Source: Streptococcus suis (GTDB lineage Bacteria; Bacillota; Bacilli; Lactobacillales; Streptococcaceae). Taken from it: DNA of 56,010 bases. The stretch lies in NCBI GenBank assembly GCA_029593465.1, contig JAKTNK010000013.1:1-56010 (forward strand), in the 5' to 3' direction. Both the position numbers and the translations under genes were made by a program. Below the pieces are notes generated by a model, which did not search any database, was not told the DNA's origin, and worked only from the letters and a program-made list of their open reading frames with translations. Below, in pieces: positions 55,719-56,010 of the stretch (positions are counted from its first letter, which is position 1; each line of letters opens with the position of its first letter).

Positions 55719-56010
55719 TGGATAAGTCCTCGAGCGATTAGTATTAGTCCGCTTAATGTGTCACCACACTTACACTTCTAACCTATCTACCTGATCTTCT
55801 CTCAGGGCTCTTACTAACATATCGTTATGGGAAATCTCATCTTGAGGGGGGCTTCGCACTTAGATGCTTTCAGCGCTTATCCCTTCCCTACATAGCTACC
55901 CAGCGATGCCTCTGGCGAGACAACTGGTACACCAGCGGTAAGTCCACTCTGGTCCTCTCGTACTAGGAGCAGATCCTCTCAAATTTCCTACGCCCGCGAC
56001 GGATAGGGAC
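55719..56010 (-). rRNA. rrl: 23S ribosomal RNA, 3' end (runs off the right edge)
   Basis: The last 290 nt or so of 23S. The 3' end includes ACTAATACTAATCGCTCGAG and GGACTTATCC, and the AGAGGATCTGCTCCTAGTAC region (sarcin-ricin and neighbours) lies near 55950-55985. The 3' end at about 55719 is estimated from the family. Confidence 0.95.

Overview
The window looks like a draft-genome contig of a pyogenic-group Streptococcus. Both ends stop inside rRNA genes, as assemblies often do at rrn repeats: the 5' half of a 16S gene at the left and the 3' end of a 23S gene at the right, both on the minus strand. Nearly every gene is on the minus strand. From memory, the order pcsB, prs, aminotransferase, recO, plsX-acpP, pur genes, purB, comR-comS, ptp, MORN protein, acyltransferase, adhE, thrC, MATE, S10-spc-alpha operon, rrn resembles S. 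pyogenes and relatives; the species itself cannot be fixed from this sequence.

Layout by position. 1-1011: 16S and two strong rrn promoters. 1039-8226: a galactitol-type PTS operon (regulator, IIA, IIC, IIB, class II aldolase, TIM-like protein, YjbQ) with a cre site; the regulator, IIC, aldolase, YjbQ and a nearby HAD phosphatase are broken. 8295-9916: IS remnants (IS3, IS110, IS30). 10129-10329: an unexplained hairpin cluster. 10399-25487: an intact S10-spc-alpha ribosomal operon with secY, adk, infA and rpoA, interrupted by unusually structured spacers. 25554-37513: MATE exporter, GNAT, thrC, adhE with Rex-like operators, an IS200-type element, a GntR/ABC operon with an operator, an OatA-like acyltransferase, a MORN protein and a low-molecular-weight tyrosine phosphatase. 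37810-38861: comS and comR, a competence pheromone circuit with a WW-type pheromone. 38967-46950: purB (intact), a CHAP amidase, broken purH, an intact GNAT gene and fused remnants of purN and purL, ending at an IS3 scar. 47053-52877: acpP, plsX, recO, aminotransferase, prs and pcsB with a WalR-type box. 53240-54330: nested IS30/IS3/ISL3 remnants. 54329-56010: ten tRNA genes, 5S and part of 23S, with a consensus promoter between 23S and 5S.

The main biological story is reductive decay. Of the usual purine cluster only purB is whole. purB also serves AMP synthesis from IMP, so salvage could explain its retention. purC, purF, purM, purD, purE and purK are absent from this locus. purH carries two short tandem duplications (8 and 7 bp), purL a deletion between 10-bp repeats, and purL is joined to a truncated purN. 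The lesions fall in dispensable genes while about 27 ribosomal-operon genes are intact, which argues that many are real mutations and not read errors, although the single-base homopolymer cases remain uncertain. The most attractive small system is comR-comS: a 22-codon ORF ending GWWLG, preceded by a dyad in the tail of comR. It was missing from ordinary ORF calling because of its size.
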